A stretch of DNA of 64,000 nt. Origin: Amphibalanus amphitrite (taxonomy: Eukaryota; Arthropoda; Thecostraca; Balanomorpha; Balanidae). Shown one piece after another: positions 21,368 to 40,735 of the stretch. Made by a program: the position numbers and the translations under genes. The DNA is taken from contig NW_024881535.1 of NCBI RefSeq assembly GCF_019059575.1, positions 1,276,001 to 1,340,000 of the forward strand, given 5' to 3'. The notes under the pieces are model-generated. The model was not told the origin of the DNA. It did not search any database and worked only from the letters and a program-made list of their open reading frames with translations. The first letter of the stretch is position 1; each line of letters starts with the position of its first letter.

Positions 21368-24300
21368 ATGAGTGAGAACGATAATCACCTAACCATCGAG
21401 TGTCTCCACGCGGGAATATACGAGCTTCATCTCTCCTGGCGGCCGAAGTCGCCGGAAACTGAACCGGTGCCCGATCAAGAACGCAAGAATGTGGAACCCA
21501 CGTCGGGGAAAGACGCTGAGAATGCTGAGATCCAACCCTCAAGAACCGCTACTGATACCACCAAAGCGCAAACTTTAGAACCGAAAATCCTGTCCGCATC
21601 CACCAAGACGAACCACCAATACGACCAAGCTGAGGCCAACCCAACAGTCATCGATCAAACAATACCAAACGAGCAGCCCCTCACCCCTGAAAACCTTTCC
21701 CCACCCGCCTCTCACCCTCCCCGCCCGTTGTACGCCCTGGAGATGTTCGAAGCGCCGCCGGTAGCTGGCTGGACACGATGCTACTATGGCGCAGGGACGA
21801 ATTGTTGGCTCAATAAGTTGAAGCCGAACGTCCCCCATAGGGTCAGAGTGAGGAGTGAGGCGGGAGTGAGTCAGGTGAGGAGCGAGGACGGGATGGGAGG
21901 AACGGGAGCGGCGAAGCCGGCATTGTCTTGGTGAGAGCATGGCTTAGGGGACACAGCCTCACAGGGACGGAGGTGCAAACTTGTGTTTTTGTCAGATAGG
22001 AGGGAGCAGGCTTCGATGATCGGGGTATATGGTTCGTTGATACGGCAGGTCTTCCGGTGAGCATGATTATGTTGCGCGGATTGTGATAGTGAATACGGTG
22101 CACTACATGAGTCAGTGCTATGGATTAGTACCTAGATTTTGAGCTTGTAACGCGACCAGCAATGACTCAGGCGAAATGTGCGTCTATTTCTCTCCCGATA
22201 ACCACCCCTCTACATCCCCCCCCCCACCTCGGCTCTCCCTCAGACGTTCACCTTCAGCACGCTCCCGGCGCCCGTCTCCGTCTCCGATCTCCACCGGGCC
22301 GTCCTGCTGGACCGTGTGGAGCGCGTGGAGACGATTCTGACGCGCCGGCCGCGTGCCGTCAGCGCCGTCAGCGCGTACGGCCTCAGCGCGCTGATGGTGG
22401 CGGCGCGCGAGGGGTTCCGATCCATGAGCTCCCTTCTGCTGCGGCGAGGAGCCGATGTGAACCAGAGCAGTCAGGGGGCCGGCAAAACAGCGCTCATGTT
22501 CGCCAGCTTCGCGGTAAGAACAGCCGGGAGGCACTCTGGAGTTGAAAGCTTGATGCATCGTTCCTGTTAGGCTGAAAAGTTTGAAAGCGTAGGAACAGAA
22601 ATGGATCAGTACAATAACTTAGGAAGGCCCTCTTAGCGATCCAATGGCTGATGACGTTTTAATTGCTAACTTAGAAACCCAGTGCACGTTTCAAGATTAC
22701 GCATCTCCCTCCCCTCACCAATTATACTCTTCTTCCTCTCGACCTCCTCTCACCCTCCCACCTCTACCTCTCCCGCAGGGTCATCTAGACATCGTCGACT
22801 TGCTGCTCTCCGCCGGCGCCTCTGTGACCTCCCAGGACCGCTCAGGACGGTCCGCGCTGCACCACGCGGCCGATGGGGGCAGCGCTGCCGTGGTTCGTCG
22901 CCTGGTGGCCGCTGGAGCACCGCTGGAGCAGGCCGATTCCGAGGGCTGGAGTCCGCTGATGAGAGCTGTGATGTTAGGAGGTGAGAGGGAGGGGAGAAGA
23001 GGGAGGGAGGAGAGAGAGAGAGAGAGATGGAGAGAGAAAAGGAGGAGGAGATGGAGGGAGGGTGAGAAATAAAGAGAAGACAAGCGTTTAATCGACGCGG
23101 TGCACGGTATTAATAAAATGGGACGATGCGTTCACTTTGATAAATAGCTTTCCAGTTATCTGATATGCACCCGTCGTCAACCGATCGCTAGCTCCAGCCT
23201 CCAGCTCCTGATGAATGAGCCCCAACTAAGCACTCCTCGTCGGCCTCACCAGGCCCAGTCAGTAACTTGGTTTCTACCACTCCCTTTCCGTAGGTCCGGT
23301 CAGCACCCTGGTCGAGATGGGCGCTCGGTCGGACGGTTCAGACGGCCGCGGTCGCCAGCTGCGCCGCCTGTCACCCTGTCCGCTGCGCAGTGCCGAGCTG
23401 CTCAGTGTGTGGCGCCGCAGCGCCCTGGTGCTGCCTCCGTGGCGACGCAGCAGCTCTCAGCAACCGGAGTGCAGTTCTCAGCAACCGGCGGCTAGCAGCT
23501 CCCAGCAACCGGCGCAAAACAGATCACAGCAACCGGCGCGGAGGGACTCTCAGCAGCCAGTGCGGAAGGACTCTCAGCAACCGGCGGTTAGCAGCTCGCA
23601 GCAACCGGCGCGGAGCAGCTCCCAGCAACCGGTGCGGAGGGACTCACAGCAAATGGCACGCAAGGACTCAAAGAAGTTAGTGCGAGGTGACTCAAAGCAA
23701 CTAGTGCGGAGGGACTCCCAAAAACCGGTGCGGAGCGACTCACAGAAACTAATGCGGAAGGACTCCCAACAACCGTCGGTATCGGCCGGAGAGCCAGAAA
23801 GCTAGGAAGTAGGGAGAAAAGCAAGAGGTGGCGGCTCTTGAGGGCTCCGGTAGTGAAAATCACTTGAAGGTGAGCTTTTCTAGGTAGTTGGTAAGCATTA
23901 GTGAGGAAGGGAGTCAAGAAGGTATGTTAGTGGTGGTAGGTGAGCGCTCTGATGTTACTGAGCATCGCATACTGAGGTCTGCTTGGATGGGCGAGATACT
24001 CAACTCGTGACAACATAGTGCACACTGCACACATTTCGATAAAATCGGCCTACCAACACCAACTCCGCGGCATCAGTCGATCAGTCAGTTTCCCTTCATC
24101 TACCTGTCAAACCCTCAAAATTGACATGTTTTCTAACCGCCCCGAACTCACAACTGTCATTCATTGACGTGTCTGTAGCACGTAAAAATCGATTTTACGT
24201 CAAATTTAGTGTGCGACTCAGCGCGGTTGGTTAGGTAATCGTTCGCAGTGGAGAGCTTGGGGTGGGACGGTCTGTGTTGTTTTCGCTTTTCAAAAAGAAC

Positions 24301-26145
24301 GAGTATTGAGAGTGGATTGTGGACAGCGTGGGACATGGCCAAGACGATAGGCGAAATGACTGCAGGTAACTAATAGTGATTGGGTTCCTAGGATGGGGAG
24401 GGAGGTTTCTGTCGGTAGGGGTACGAAGAGATGGAGAAGGCTTGGAGAGCGGGGGAGAGAAGAAAGTGGGAGCGGGAAGAGATATGCGTATCATTACGAT
24501 ATGCGTATCAGATGCAAACAGATCGCTAAAATGTTAGTTATCCATCTTTAGACAAAAAAGGCGGAGAGAAAAATATGTCACTTCTATCTGCTAGCAGTGA
24601 ATACGCGAAATGGTAAAACATCTTATTGGCTGCTAGGGATCGCCATCATCTAACCGTCTAACTCTTTGTTTCCGCAGGCCTGCCTGTGGTGACGCTGCCT
24701 CCCTCCGACAAGGGGAAGCTGATCGACGAGAGGCGAGAGTCGCGCTGCCTCTCACTGAAATGGTGTCTGCTCACCGCCTGCTGCTCACTGCTCGCTGTTC
24801 AGGTTTGTGGGGTGCCGGCGTCTAATGAAGGGGTAGCATCTGTTACTTAAGGCAATATACCTGCAATGTAGGTGGTTCTATTGACTACTGTGTAAAATTG
24901 TAGAACCTGAGCGTAGTGAATTGCCTGAAATCGACATGCAAGCTGGATAATACCGATGTCATTTAATATCATCATATTAGTTTCTGCAAGGGCTGAGAAG
25001 TGTGAGGCACTGTGAGAAGCTGAGGCATTACACAGCGAGTTTCAAATCAAACTTTGTGTCTGTGAATCTTGAATGATGACAGCGAATATCGATTATGCCA
25101 ATGCCGTCATTGTCCCCAGTTGCTGGCAGTGCTGGTCACCGTCCTCCTGAACTGGGGAAGCGCGCTGGACGGTAGTGACGTCACTACCACCACCAGTCTG
25201 CCTCTGAGGACCCAGATCCCTGCACCTGATGGGAGCACCGTCACCCCTACACCGGACCCCGGCCGGGTGGGAAACGGCGCTGGGTAGGTCGAAACGACGG
25301 ATGAGTAACTAATACACCCGTGATGAACACCAGCTTGACTGTGGTCCGCGCACATTAGAATCCACTTATCTCTTCAATAAGGGTTACCGACTATCAGGAA
25401 TTTCTCCAGAAGAATACCAGCTATAGTAAGTGGCTCGCAGGAGTGATGGATTTCCTGTGATTTGACAGTAGCGTACATTGAATTTTCCCCCAAGTGATAC
25501 GAACGAGCCACGATATGAAAAGGAATGTGATATAAATGTGTGATATAAATGTTCCAGCACCCGTTAGGTGGAGAGTCGACCTAAAGGGTAAGAAACTGAT
25601 GTTCTTTATCCCGTGTGTGTTTTCACAGTGAAGGCAACACCACCTCTCGCGGCCGACTTCTGCTGGTACTACTGGCCGGCCATCAGCACCGCACTGACGA
25701 CACAGAGAGTCCTCAGCGACCCCTGCCTACCAGTCCAGCTCGGTACATGAGCGACAACTCAACCAGTCAGCACACCCCTCACGGAAAACCCAGCGACACT
25801 AGGGAGGATAACGCCCTACCGAGGGGCGCTCTACTCAAATGGTACAGAGTGATGAGTCATGGACGTCAGAACGGGAATGAGACATCGACAGACACGGCAA
25901 GAGAGAGGTCTCGAGAGCTACTGGCGCTTCTGAGGAGGCTACACGGGCTACATCATATCACCAGTCGCAACATGCACAGACAGGCTACAGATGACGTCAC
26001 AAGGGGTGCGGAGGCAGCTACAAATGACGTAACAGGGGGTACGACAGCGGATCGGAGCAGGCGGGAGGCAGGCGAGGAGCTGAAAAAGGCCAAACGATCT
26101 GCGAAGGTGTGGCCGCGCAGGCTGGAAAATATCGGAACACACTGA
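21368..26145 (+). CDS. Fank1: FANK1-like fibronectin-III and ankyrin-repeat protein with C-terminal membrane segment
   Basis: Model: 21368-21874, 22244-22513, 22779-22980, 23294-23686, 24678-24802, 25120-25283 and 25629-26145 (725 residues, all phases fit). Exon 1 has a fibronectin-III start (LTIECLHAGIYELHLSW), an ~80-residue low-complexity insert and the FN3 end (LKPNVPHRVRVRSEAG). Ankyrin repeats follow in exons 2-4 (YGLSALMVAAREGF, GKTALMFASFAGHLDIVDLL, GRSALHHAADGGSAAVVRRL, GWSPLMRAVMLGG). FN3 followed by LHRAV and ankyrin repeats is the FANK1 order. Unlike FANK1 as I know it, there are then 8-residue SQQP repeats, a membrane segment across the exon 5/6 junction (WCLLTACCSLLAVQLLAVLV) and a basic tail. 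The 23686 donor is chosen by phase. Without splicing there the frame ends at 23805, giving a soluble isoform. The exon-1 donor is ambiguous (21866 or 21874). Confidence 0.75.
22982..23072 (+). repeat. Purine-rich (GA/GGA) tract in intron 3 of the FANK1-like gene
   Basis: AG- and GGA-rich simple sequence directly follows the exon-3 donor. The open frames across it are not coding. Confidence 0.7.
23455..23790 (+). repeat. Coding 24-bp tandem repeat (SQQP units)
   Basis: Fourteen in-frame 8-residue units run S-Q-Q-P-[AV]-R-x-[DS], drifting to SKKLVRGD and SQKPVRSD towards the end. The frame is open through all units to a stop at 23805. A usable GT donor (after 23686) falls inside unit 10, so the later units may be intronic in the membrane-bound form. 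Confidence 0.85.
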
Positions 26146-27188
26146 GAGGACTTTGAAAGGACTTTTTGGGGAAGGATTGTGTGTCAAAATGTTTGAGTGC
26201 TACAGCGATTGGAGTGCTCTGTTGGGTCTCGTGTGCACCTGTCATGTGTCGCTGCGGCAATGCGCAAGACTTTTCATAAATGTAGTTTACTATCTCCTGT
26301 ACCGCCCTCCCGCCTGCCGCGTTTCGGGCGTAGTCGCGGTAAAGGTCATGATTCCTAGTCGGAAGGTAATACTGTCCAACTGAACACAAGAAGTTTGTGG
26401 TATTTCGCTGCGGATGAGCGAAATGTTGACGCGTGTTAAGTGGAGAAGATAACGTGCGTGCAATGCTGTGACACTTTGATACATGCTAAATATACTACGA
26501 TAAACAACCGCGGAATAGATTGGCTTACGAAGAGTGGATTTAACCGAACTCAGATTTCGCGATGCCCGTATCAATTATATCACCATGGAATGTGCCATGA
26601 TGGAAGACCATCGAACCACTAAGGCTAGACTAGCACTTATCCGACCTTTAAACCAGTGAAAGACCTGTGTTGAAAAAGTGCGTGTCTCTGTATTGAAATG
26701 CCCCGCAAAGCGCCGAGAACACTCGCCAAGCATAACACAGTGGGTAAATGACTTTAATGGCGAGATCGCAAGGCAATGGCATGATACCTGTGCTACAAAC
26801 ACATGAACAAAGTGTATGGCAACGTGAAACCCAACGGCTGTGCCCACTGAGAAGTATCTGAGCTTTGCTATTAACGTTGGCAAGTCTTCACACACAAACT
26901 GCATGACACACAAATCCGTATTGGCCCTGAACGAAACGAAACACCCTGTTTCGAAAGCTCAATTAACACACAACTCTGGTTCAACACTTCAGGAACCCAC
27001 AGCCTTCGCAGGTAACATTTGCAAACCTCGCGAAGCGCAATGACGTTCGAAAACGCCAGACTAAACGCACCGCGAAGTATCGTAATACTACGGCCTTCCC
27101 TTACAACAAACGGGACAAATCTTTGTGGGGTGTGGGGTCACCCTGTGGCTGCACTTTCTCTCGTGAAGTCAAACAAAACATGGTCATC
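26146..27188. other. Convergent 3' region between FANK1-like and MBT genes
   Basis: Two genes converge here, so the stretch should hold both 3' UTRs. No canonical AATAAA for either gene could be placed with confidence, and no other feature was seen. Confidence 0.4.
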
Positions 27189-35458
<8,270 letters not shown>

Positions 35459-35577
35459 TGTCTTGAGACCACGCAGGTCACACTAACTTTCTCAGCTTCT
35501 ATCTGTAAAGGATGAGAACGTCAGTAAATACTCAATACTGATGTCATTCATAAAATGAGATGCATAAGCATTTTTAA

Positions 35578-35995
35578 CCCTTGCACTTATAGGGGGCTCC
35601 ACAGACCCTCCCTCCCCCTATTTTTTTTTTTTAACTCGCACAAAAAGCAGCCGATCGCGCCCAAACTTTCAGTAACCTGGAGTTAGTCATTTTCACCTAC
35701 TCTGAAACTTCATGACCCTGAATGAAATGACATTTGACCTATGACCCATTTCTCAAAGCCACGTCAGGCCGGAATCGTGATTCAGTACCTGTCAGCGAAC
35801 ATTATTCAAGCATTTCCTGACGTTTTGTGGTTATAAATATTCAAACGTGTGAAATGATGTTTTTCCCATGCATTATGCAGGGTGTCAAGCTCATGTGAAG
35901 GTCAGGTCAAGGTCAGTCACCTTACATGACTTTGGTTCATTTTTTCAAGTTTTACATGTAACATATGAGATTGACATAAGATGTAATATTACAAG
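35578..35995. mobile_element. Decayed left part of a TTAA hairpin-ended element
   Basis: It begins after TTAA (35574-35577) with CCCTTGCACTTATAGGG, then matches the left half of the copy at 28556: AAGCAGCCGATCGCG, ACTTTCAGTA, TTTCATGACCCTGA, GAAGGTCAGGTCAAGGTCA, TTTTACATGT. The right end is not found. Confidence 0.75.
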
Positions 35996-36059
35996 CAGGG
36001 GTGCGGAGCCAGAGCTGGACCCGGAGCCGCCGGAGCCGGCACATTTTGCCTGGAGCCAT
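35996..36059. mobile_element. Left-end fragment of a GGAGCC hAT-like MITE
   Basis: CAGGGGTGCGGAGCC followed by degenerate GGAGCC units and CACATTTTGCC, matching the left end of the 28963 element. No right end is near. Confidence 0.6.
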
Positions 36060-36258
36060 TTGTTATCCATTTGCTATCAGGGCTCCAAAAAACGTATCAG
36101 GCATTCAAATTCACACAAAAACGAGCCAATGTCAATGTTGCGTAAACCAGGCCAGGCGCCATTTTAACTCAAAATACTGAAAAATTTGAGTATTTTTGCA
36201 GGAATTTTGAGCGGCAATTGGTGGAGAACCCTGCCGGAAAACCCGACGGCATTAAAAA

Positions 36259-36604
36259 AATTTAGACCGAACCTTTTGAATGGAAGGATTCACCTTTCAC
36301 AAGGAGTAAGAACAGAGCCCCCACTAAGCACAGCTTGTTGCGTTGACCCTGCCCTCTACCCTCCGATCGCGCAATTCCGGCTCTATGGCAGAATTTAGAG
36401 TCCAAAGTTTAACGTGCGCACATAGCCGCGCAAGGCCGGTCCCCTTACTGACTTCGCCTGGGTACGGCCTGCCACCAACCGCAACCATACCTGTCAGGAG
36501 GCCCATAAATGTCAAGCACCCGTCGCGCTTCGAACCCGGACTGTTATAACCGGGAACGCGTGCTCTCACCACGCGGAGTCCAACGCTCTACCGACTGAGC
36601 TACG
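36259..36604 (-). repeat. tRNA-derived SINE-like repeat, copy 1
   Basis: Read on the minus strand it begins with GTCCCGTAGCTCAGTCGG (A-box) and has GGGTTCGAA (B-box). The acceptor stem cannot be closed, so it is tRNA-derived rather than a tRNA gene. A diverged direct copy lies at 37319-37650. Shared landmarks are AATTTAG-CCGAA, AGC-TAGCTTGTTG, CCGATCGCGCAATTCC and ATGGCAGAATTT. Confidence 0.6.
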
Positions 36605-36612
36605 GGACTGAG

Positions 36613-37312
36613 TATGTGCATTTTGGCGTTATGTGCACTCCCCAGGGATGCGGAGCCGTGGAAATTTCAGACGGCTCCGGCTCCGGAGAAAAAAAAAATC
36701 GGCTCCGGCTCCAGCTCCGGGTGAAATGCCATGGCGGCTCCAGCTCCGGCTCCGGCTCCGAGTAAAATGGTCCGGCTTCGGCGGCTCCGGCTCCAATACT
36801 CAGTACATCCCCTATGCAATTAAATACGGGTGGAAGAAAAAAGACGATGGGATTGGTGCACGTTGCTTCTATATTTGCATAACAGGACTTTTTTCATATT
36901 TTGAATAGCGCATGTTTTACTGCCTTGAACTATTAAACCGAACTAGGTCAATAATTTTTTCCTCTTCACAAAATAGGAGCCGGAGTCGCCCCTTTTTTAC
37001 GGCTCCGGCTCAGGGCTATATTGTTCCACGGCTCCGGCTCCGGGCAAAATATGCCGGCCTCGGCGGCTCCGCACCCCTGGGCCACTCCCGCCTGACAACC
37101 AGAACCAAGGTGGACGACCTCATCACCTGGAATGGGGATATGGCATGCACGGACGCATCTACATCCAGGGCTCTGGCCGAAGCCTACAGCCGTGTGTACT
37201 GCTGGGATGAAGACCCGGCTGACGTTCCAGCTATGAATCTCCAGTATGGAGGTCCAACGTTGGAGGAGCTGCGGGTGAGTGTGACACCAGAGCAAGTGGA
37301 GGGCAAACTTTT
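36613..37312 (+). pseudogene. CR1-type LINE ORF2 fragment split by a MITE
   Basis: The short coding-like pieces on either side of the MITE at 36643-37079 (FWRYV-type residues before it, then KVDDLITWNGDM, ALAEAYSRVYCWDEDPADVP and SVTPEQVEGKL after it) match the linker between endonuclease and reverse transcriptase in CR1/Jockey LINEs. That linker has a FW-Y pattern, then A-x-x-L/Y-F-x-x-V-F, then the T-x-x-x-V helix. The catalytic reverse-transcriptase motifs are absent. It is a dead fragment, recognised by pattern only. Confidence 0.5.
36643..37079. mobile_element. hAT-like MITE with GGAGCC hexamers, inverted and shortened
   Basis: Ends CAGGGATGCGGAGCCG and GGCTCCGCACCCCTG. The flanks GCACTCCC and GCCACTCCC look like an 8-bp duplication with one changed position. 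The centre (ATTAAATACGGGTGGAAG, TGCCTTGAACTATTAAACCG) is the reverse complement of the centre of the 28963-29821 element. Confidence 0.82.
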
Positions 37313-37318
37313 TTTATA

Positions 37319-37650
37319 AATTTAGCCCGAATGGTTGAATGGGTGAATTTGAGGAATCAGGGCCCGCACTAAGCATAGCTTGTTGTGCTGACCCTGACCC
37401 CACCACCCGATCGCGCAATTCCAGTTGTATGGCAGAATTTTGTCCGAACATTTAACGTGCCCTCACGACTGGACACGGCCCCCTCCGCTCTCTCACGTTA
37501 CCTGGCTTCTGTGCGGCCCCTGCCACAGACACGCACGCCATTACACGTAGGAGCTAAATGTGGCCGCCCACACCGAGGCTTGAACCGGGCTCTCACTACC
37601 GGCTAAGCGTCAAATTCCGGCATTTTACTCCACTCGGCCACAGAGGGGAC
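37319..37650 (-). repeat. tRNA-derived SINE-like repeat, copy 2
   Basis: Diverged direct copy of 36259-36604. The B-box-like GGCTTGAACCGGG on the plus strand and the CCGATCGCGCAATTCC and ATGGCAGAATTT landmarks are retained. Confidence 0.5.
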
Positions 37651-37797
37651 TTCGCGACCTACGTCCGGCAGCATCACCAGGCCCTGACGCGGTCCATCCC
37701 AAGGTATTGCGCGAGCTGGCTGCCCCGTGTGGTCCCTTGGATGGCCATGCAAGAAACTGTTTCCTTATCCACGGGTGGGCCAAAAGGTATTCGTTAA

Positions 37798-38274
37798 AGG
37801 GACCCTCCCACCTTAACATAAGATTTGAGTTGAGATAGCCAAAATGGGGTCCCTGGCTCACAATTACCGGTTTCGGCACTCACAACATCGAGAAATGCCT
37901 TAAATCGGAAATATTGAATTTCAAAATTGCAGCATTTTGATTCAGAGGGGCTAATGCTTAGGAATACCCCTCTGAATGTGTGACGTCAGCGCAAATATCT
38001 AACGATTTTTAAATGTTTGACTAAAACGTTTTGTAGCACGCGGTGGTATATGCTATTTGCGCGCAACATCTGCCGCAAACGCCGCACTTCTAAAATAAAG
38101 TCGCTAGAAACAGCGGAGATCCCAAAAAAGTAAACAAAAGTAAAAACTAATATCTTGAAAACCGGTGAATATTTTTCGGTGAAATTTGGTAGATATTCGT
38201 TTTCGCTCTTCCTGAACCGAGCGACATCACTTTCATGCCAATTCATGAACTTTTTTGAAGGTGGGAGGGTCCCT
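37798..38274. mobile_element. TTAA-flanked MITE, copy 2 (477 bp)
   Basis: Same family and orientation as 5118-5584, near-identical including the inverted ends, and flanked by TTAA at 37794-37797 and 38275-38278. Differences are a handful of substitutions and small indels, such as extra bases in the CGCGCAACATCTGCCGC part. The similarity implies recent activity. Confidence 0.9.
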
Positions 38275-38312
38275 TTAAGCATGCTTCACACTGTTTTTTT
38301 TTTCTTTTAACG

Positions 38313-38467
38313 AAGGAGAGGTGCTATACCCAGAGCAGAGATGCTCTCTAATCAAACCAAACCAAACCAATCCTAACCAAACTTAGCCTTACCTACAACC
38401 TGCAACCTAGCCTACCAGCTTAAACCCAAAGCCAACAACCTAGCCTACAGCAAGAGCACCTCTCCTT
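38313..38467. repeat. Small inverted-repeat element
   Basis: 13-bp perfect arms AAGGAGAGGTGCT and AGCACCTCTCCTT bound 155 bases containing AACC-rich repeats (ACCAAACCAAACCAA). No clear target duplication was found, so MITE status is uncertain. Confidence 0.5.
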
Positions 38468-39055
38468 GGTAGCAAAAAACAAATGTGATGCCTGCTTTAC
38501 TACTACTGGCAAAAACCAGTAGGTCAGGTAAGATTAGGTTATTCTAGTTTTTACTTGGCCATATTTTTTTCAATCTATTTCTTCTCTCTAGTGTACAGAC
38601 TTCTGGAGCGTTTTACAACATTACAATACAGTCGCACGTCACACACAGCTCATAAACATCGAAATGACATCAGATGTGTAATTTCGTTGTACGAAAAATG
38701 GTTGGTATAGTTGTGATAAATCAAAATGATGGTCCATTTCAGCATTTTCATGACAATTATGGTTTCCACCTTATTTAACATGGAGAAGTAGATTATGACT
38801 ACCTATAGAAAATGTGTGTTTTGATAGGCAAAGGTTTTAAATATCAGGTATGGAAAAAGACCAAGGTCATTCAGTTACAGACAAAACCAATTTGAAACCC
38901 AAATCATGATATAAGCATACAGTAATGAACAGAAATTGAAGAAAAATTATGCCACTTCACGTTGTTGTTGTTGTTGTTATGGGTTAGGGCGCGTAGCAAC
39001 TTGGCTCTATGCCACTTCACCAAACATTCAACTTTTTTTTTTTTTAGTGGCCTTA
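38468..39055. other. Intergenic, nothing recognised
   Basis: AT-rich sequence with short GTT and T runs. No gene was recognised. Confidence 0.4.
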
Positions 39056-39060
39056 TATAT

Positions 39061-39329
39061 CCTCGGCCAGAGGGGTGTTCACGGGCACCGCACACTGCTG
39101 CGTGCGGTGTGTGCGGTACGTCCAGCAGGCGTGGGGGTAGGGGATGGGTAGGCGGCTCTGACGTCACGGCTGCGTGCGGTGGACGGTCCGCTGCGGCCAG
39201 TCCCGACCGGCCACAGCGGTCGCTGTGTGCGGTGACGCAAGGCTGACGTAGGGACGCAGTGGGCGGAGCTTGGAGGCTGTGTGCGGTCCGACCGCACACA
39301 GGGTCCGTGAACAGCCCTCTGGCGAGGAG
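39061..39329. mobile_element. Inverted-repeat element, GC-rich
   Basis: Left end CCTCGGCCAGAGGGGTGTTC and right end, read in reverse complement, CCTCGCCAGAGGGCTGTTC form ~24-bp imperfect inverted ends, followed inward by CACGG. Repeated TGTGCGGT motifs and a CRE-like TGACGTCA (39161-39168) lie inside. No target duplication was found. It is probably a MITE of unknown superfamily. Confidence 0.55.
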
Positions 39330-40407
39330 GAGGCTATCCGGCTCGTGAAGCGAGACCGGTGGCCACTTTTTAAGGCAGAATAGGGAAACCCACGCAAATG
39401 TAATTTTTCAAATGAGTGGAATTATTAGTAATATAGGCCAAAACACCTTATTATATTACATGTGCGTGGGGAAAACCCTATTATTTACGTTACGAGGTTT
39501 TTGGGTCCTTACCTCCACTAACCTTGTCTGGATTGTGATGTAGTTGATGTCGGTTGATCTCGTCGGTTGATGTAGTTTCAGGCCTGGACTGATACCACGC
39601 TTGACGCCCCAGCTGTATGCTATTCTGTTCAATAGCACAGTTCTCACGAAAAACCAGACGATATGATGGTAATAAGTGTTGCCTAGCAACAAAAAAATTA
39701 ACTAGCAGGCTGCCTAGCAACAGGAGGCTGAAATCATTCCAAAGGAAGTTTTTGAACAGTAACAGTTATTTGTGACAGAACTTGCTGATGGAATACGTTT
39801 GTGGTTTGGTCTAAATTTAGCCAAGATGTAATATTGGTAATCATAAATCATTTGGTAATCATGAACATAACACAGGTTTAAAAATATAATTATGATATTT
39901 TTTATAAATAAATGCAAGCAATTTTCGAGAATTTCCCCCGAAAAAACAACAGCTGGGTTTCGAGAAAGAAGCTTAACCTTGAACTAGCCTAAATCAAAGG
40001 ATGACAAAAAGCCAAGACTCAGCCAAGACTTGCGGGAAAGCGGCAGCTAATTACTTACTAACGTCAGCCACAAATGTCATTATTGTGGCCCGGTTTTCAT
40101 GGATTTTTTTTTTATAATTTATTTGTATGCATTCTGCGTATGTGTCTCCTCGGATACCGAAAAGCAGGATAAGGGATTAATACACTGAACTCTATAAGGC
40201 ACTAAAGCGTGCCACCCGGGACGCTTGAGCCTGACGGCTACGCGCGTCGCGCCCTTGTCCACAAAAAAGTGGCACCCGAGCCCAGAGCCACCCATCCATC
40301 CATTCGGAATAAATTTATTAAAAAAAGGCATTAGCTACTGCAACACAATAAACAAACGCGAGTCGCAAGTGCAATTATCAAGTGCTATTTTTCTATAGGC
40401 CATTGTA
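39330..40407. other. Intergenic, nothing recognised
   Basis: No gene or defined repeat was seen. Confidence 0.35.
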
Positions 40408-40735
40408 GTCTCCCGCTTAGATGCCGCGGCACTGGTGTTAGGCCACCATGCGGTGATGAAGTCTCCCGCCAAAGTCCCGGTATTGGTGCTAGGTACCTAT
40501 GCGGTGATGCAGTCACTCACAATGAGGTCCGTACGCTGGTGTTAGGCCCCCATGCGGTAATGAAGTCTCCCGCTCAGTTGCCGGCATTGGTGTTGGCTTT
40601 CATGTGGCGATGCAGTCTCCTGCTCAGCGCTTCTCTATAGGCTTGGATGTTAGGCTTCTACTCGTAGGTAGGTACATAAGTAGGTACATGGTGATGCAGT
40701 CGCTCACCATTATCTGTCAGCACTGGTTCGATTTG
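40408..40735 (+). repeat. Degenerate ~60-bp tandem repeat
   Basis: About five to six units share GATGCAGTCTCCCGCTCA, CGGCATTGGTGTTAGGC and CATGCGGTGATG. Unit length and sequence drift strongly, so it is an old minisatellite. Confidence 0.7.

Noticed and set aside
22184-22558. 124-residue minus-strand frame
   Set aside because: It is a shadow of the FANK1-like ankyrin exon, which has splice sites and domain matches on the plus strand.
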